A DNA stretch of 64,000 nt from Pseudomonadota bacterium (lineage in GTDB: Bacteria > Pseudomonadota > Alphaproteobacteria > Rhizobiales > Xanthobacteraceae). The position numbers were made by a program, and so were the translations under genes. Shown in pieces: positions 63,216 to 64,000 of this stretch (within the stretch, counting starts at the first letter, position 1; every line of letters starts with the position of its first letter). The DNA lies in assembly GCA_023387735.1 (NCBI GenBank), contig JAEWHP010000002.1:62001-126000 (forward strand). The letters run 5' to 3'. Below the pieces are notes generated by a model that was not told the DNA's origin, searched no databases, and worked only from the letters and a program-made list of their open reading frames with translations.

Positions 63216-64000
63216 ACAACGTTGCCCTCAAGACCGCGGCGCATCAGGGGCTCTCCATGCAGCGCATCAACGCGATGGTGCTGCGCTACTGGTATCTCCT
63301 GATGTCGTCCTGGCCGCGGCTGCTGGAACTGATCTACTGGCCGGCGCTGCAGGTCATCACCTGGGGCTTCCTGCAGACCTACATTGCGCAGAACGACAGC
63401 TTCTTCGCGCGCGCCGGCGGCACGCTGATCGGCGCCGTGATCCTGTGGGACATCCTGTTCCGCGGCCAACTCGGCTTTTCGATCTCGTTTCTCGAGGAGA
63501 TGTGGGCGCGCAACCTGGGCAACCTGATGATGAGCCCGCTGAAGCCGATCGAGTTTTTGATCTCGCTGATGATCATGAGCCTGATCCGGCTCGCGATCGG
63601 CGTGATCCCGATGACGCTGCTGGCGCTCTTCTTCTTCAATTTCAACTTCTTCGCCATCGGGCTGCCGCTGATCGCGTTCTTCTGCAACCTGATCTTCACC
63701 AGCTGGTCGGTCGGGATTTTCGTCTCAGGCCTGGTGCTGCGCAACGGGCTGGGCGCCGAGAGCATCGTCTGGACGCTGATGTTCGGCCTGATGCCGCTCG
63801 CCTGCGTCTACTATCCGGTTGCGGTGCTGCCGGGCTGGCTGCAGTGGCTCGCCTGGACCTTGCCCCCGACCTATGTGTTCGAGGGCATGCGGGCGCTGCT
63901 GATCGATCACGTGTTTCGCGCCGACCTGATGGCCTGGTCGCTGGCCATCAATGCAGTGCTGTTCGTTGCCTCGTTTGCGGTCTTCCTTGCCCTTTTGCGC
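63212..64000 (+). CDS. ABC-2 type permease, 3' end outside the window
   Basis: The reading frame opens with MNNVALKTAAHQGLSMQRIN at 63212 and runs to the end of the window (263 codons so far). It has hydrophobic helices, among them FLISLMIMSLIRLAIGVIPM and a C-terminal LNAVLFVASFAVF-like stretch, in the ABC-2 membrane layout. WYLLMSSWPRLLELIYWPAL is a typical start of the first helix. A start TTG or ATG further in is less likely. It pairs with the ATPase just upstream. Confidence 0.9.
   Translation, partial: MNNVALKTAAHQGLSMQRINAMVLRYWYLLMSSWPRLLELIYWPALQVITWGFLQTYIAQNDSFFARAGGTLIGAVILWDILFRGQLGFSISFLEEMWARNLGNLMMSPLKPIEFLISLMIMSLIRLAIGVIPMTLLALFFFNFNFFAIGLPLIAFFCNLIFTSWSVGIFVSGLVLRNGLGAESIVWTLMFGLMPLACVYYPVAVLPGWLQWLAWTLPPTYVFEGMRALLIDHVFRADLMAWSLAINAVLFVASFAVFLALLR

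Overview
The window looks like the replication-origin region of a Bradyrhizobium or a close Nitrobacteraceae relative. The gene order murA-gyrB-recF-dnaN-dnaA-rpsT, the high GC content, a DUF3551 protein, orphan tripartite-tricarboxylate (Bug) receptors, a RegS/RegR redox pair and several palindromic intergenic repeat families all fit that group. Species cannot be named from the sequence alone.

Region by region. 1-9.2 kb: replication block on the minus strand (murA partial, gyrB, recF, dnaN, dnaA, rpsT). A gene-free 1.2 kb between dnaA and rpsT carries a perfect DnaA box, an AT-rich stretch and clustered GANTC sites, and is the likely chromosomal origin. 9.5-28.9 kb: ordinary accessory metabolism and envelope genes (msrA, polysaccharide-export lipoprotein, two Bug receptors, hydrolases, HD-GYP protein, P450, acyl-CoA ligase, VOC protein, DUF3551 protein, an ArsR/SRPBCC pair, DUF1428). 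An orphan TRAP-type receptor is followed directly by a chemoreceptor, then come a racemase-like protein and a Tat-exported serine hydrolase.

29.0-33.5 kb is the most interesting part: a compact thiazole/oxazole-modified peptide (TOMM, azole RiPP) locus on the minus strand. It has a precursor peptide with a signal-peptide-like leader and a 76-residue core holding 19 cysteines, then a fused leader-binding/E1-like/YcaO cyclodehydratase, then a SagB-type azoline dehydrogenase. A perfect hairpin lies between precursor and enzymes, and no dedicated exporter or protease is visible nearby.

34.8-39.2 kb is a small foreign-looking island: a DUF4279 protein, two unrecognised ORFs, a long imperfect inverted repeat, a small acidic protein and a large serine recombinase whose last codons lie inside the 3' half of a tRNA-Arg(CCG) gene.

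39.4-64 kb returns to core-like genome: a cNMP-domain patatin phospholipase, universal stress protein, YccF protein, two luciferase-like monooxygenases, two GGDEF-EAL proteins with an HWE-type histidine kinase, an SDR, a cupin protein, a second P450, an Lrp regulator beside a VOC gene remnant, a PHB-depolymerase-like esterase, a metallo-beta-lactamase-fold hydrolase, an RMD1/YagE protein, a VWA protein, MmcB, RegR/RegS, and an ABC-2 exporter whose permease runs off the end.
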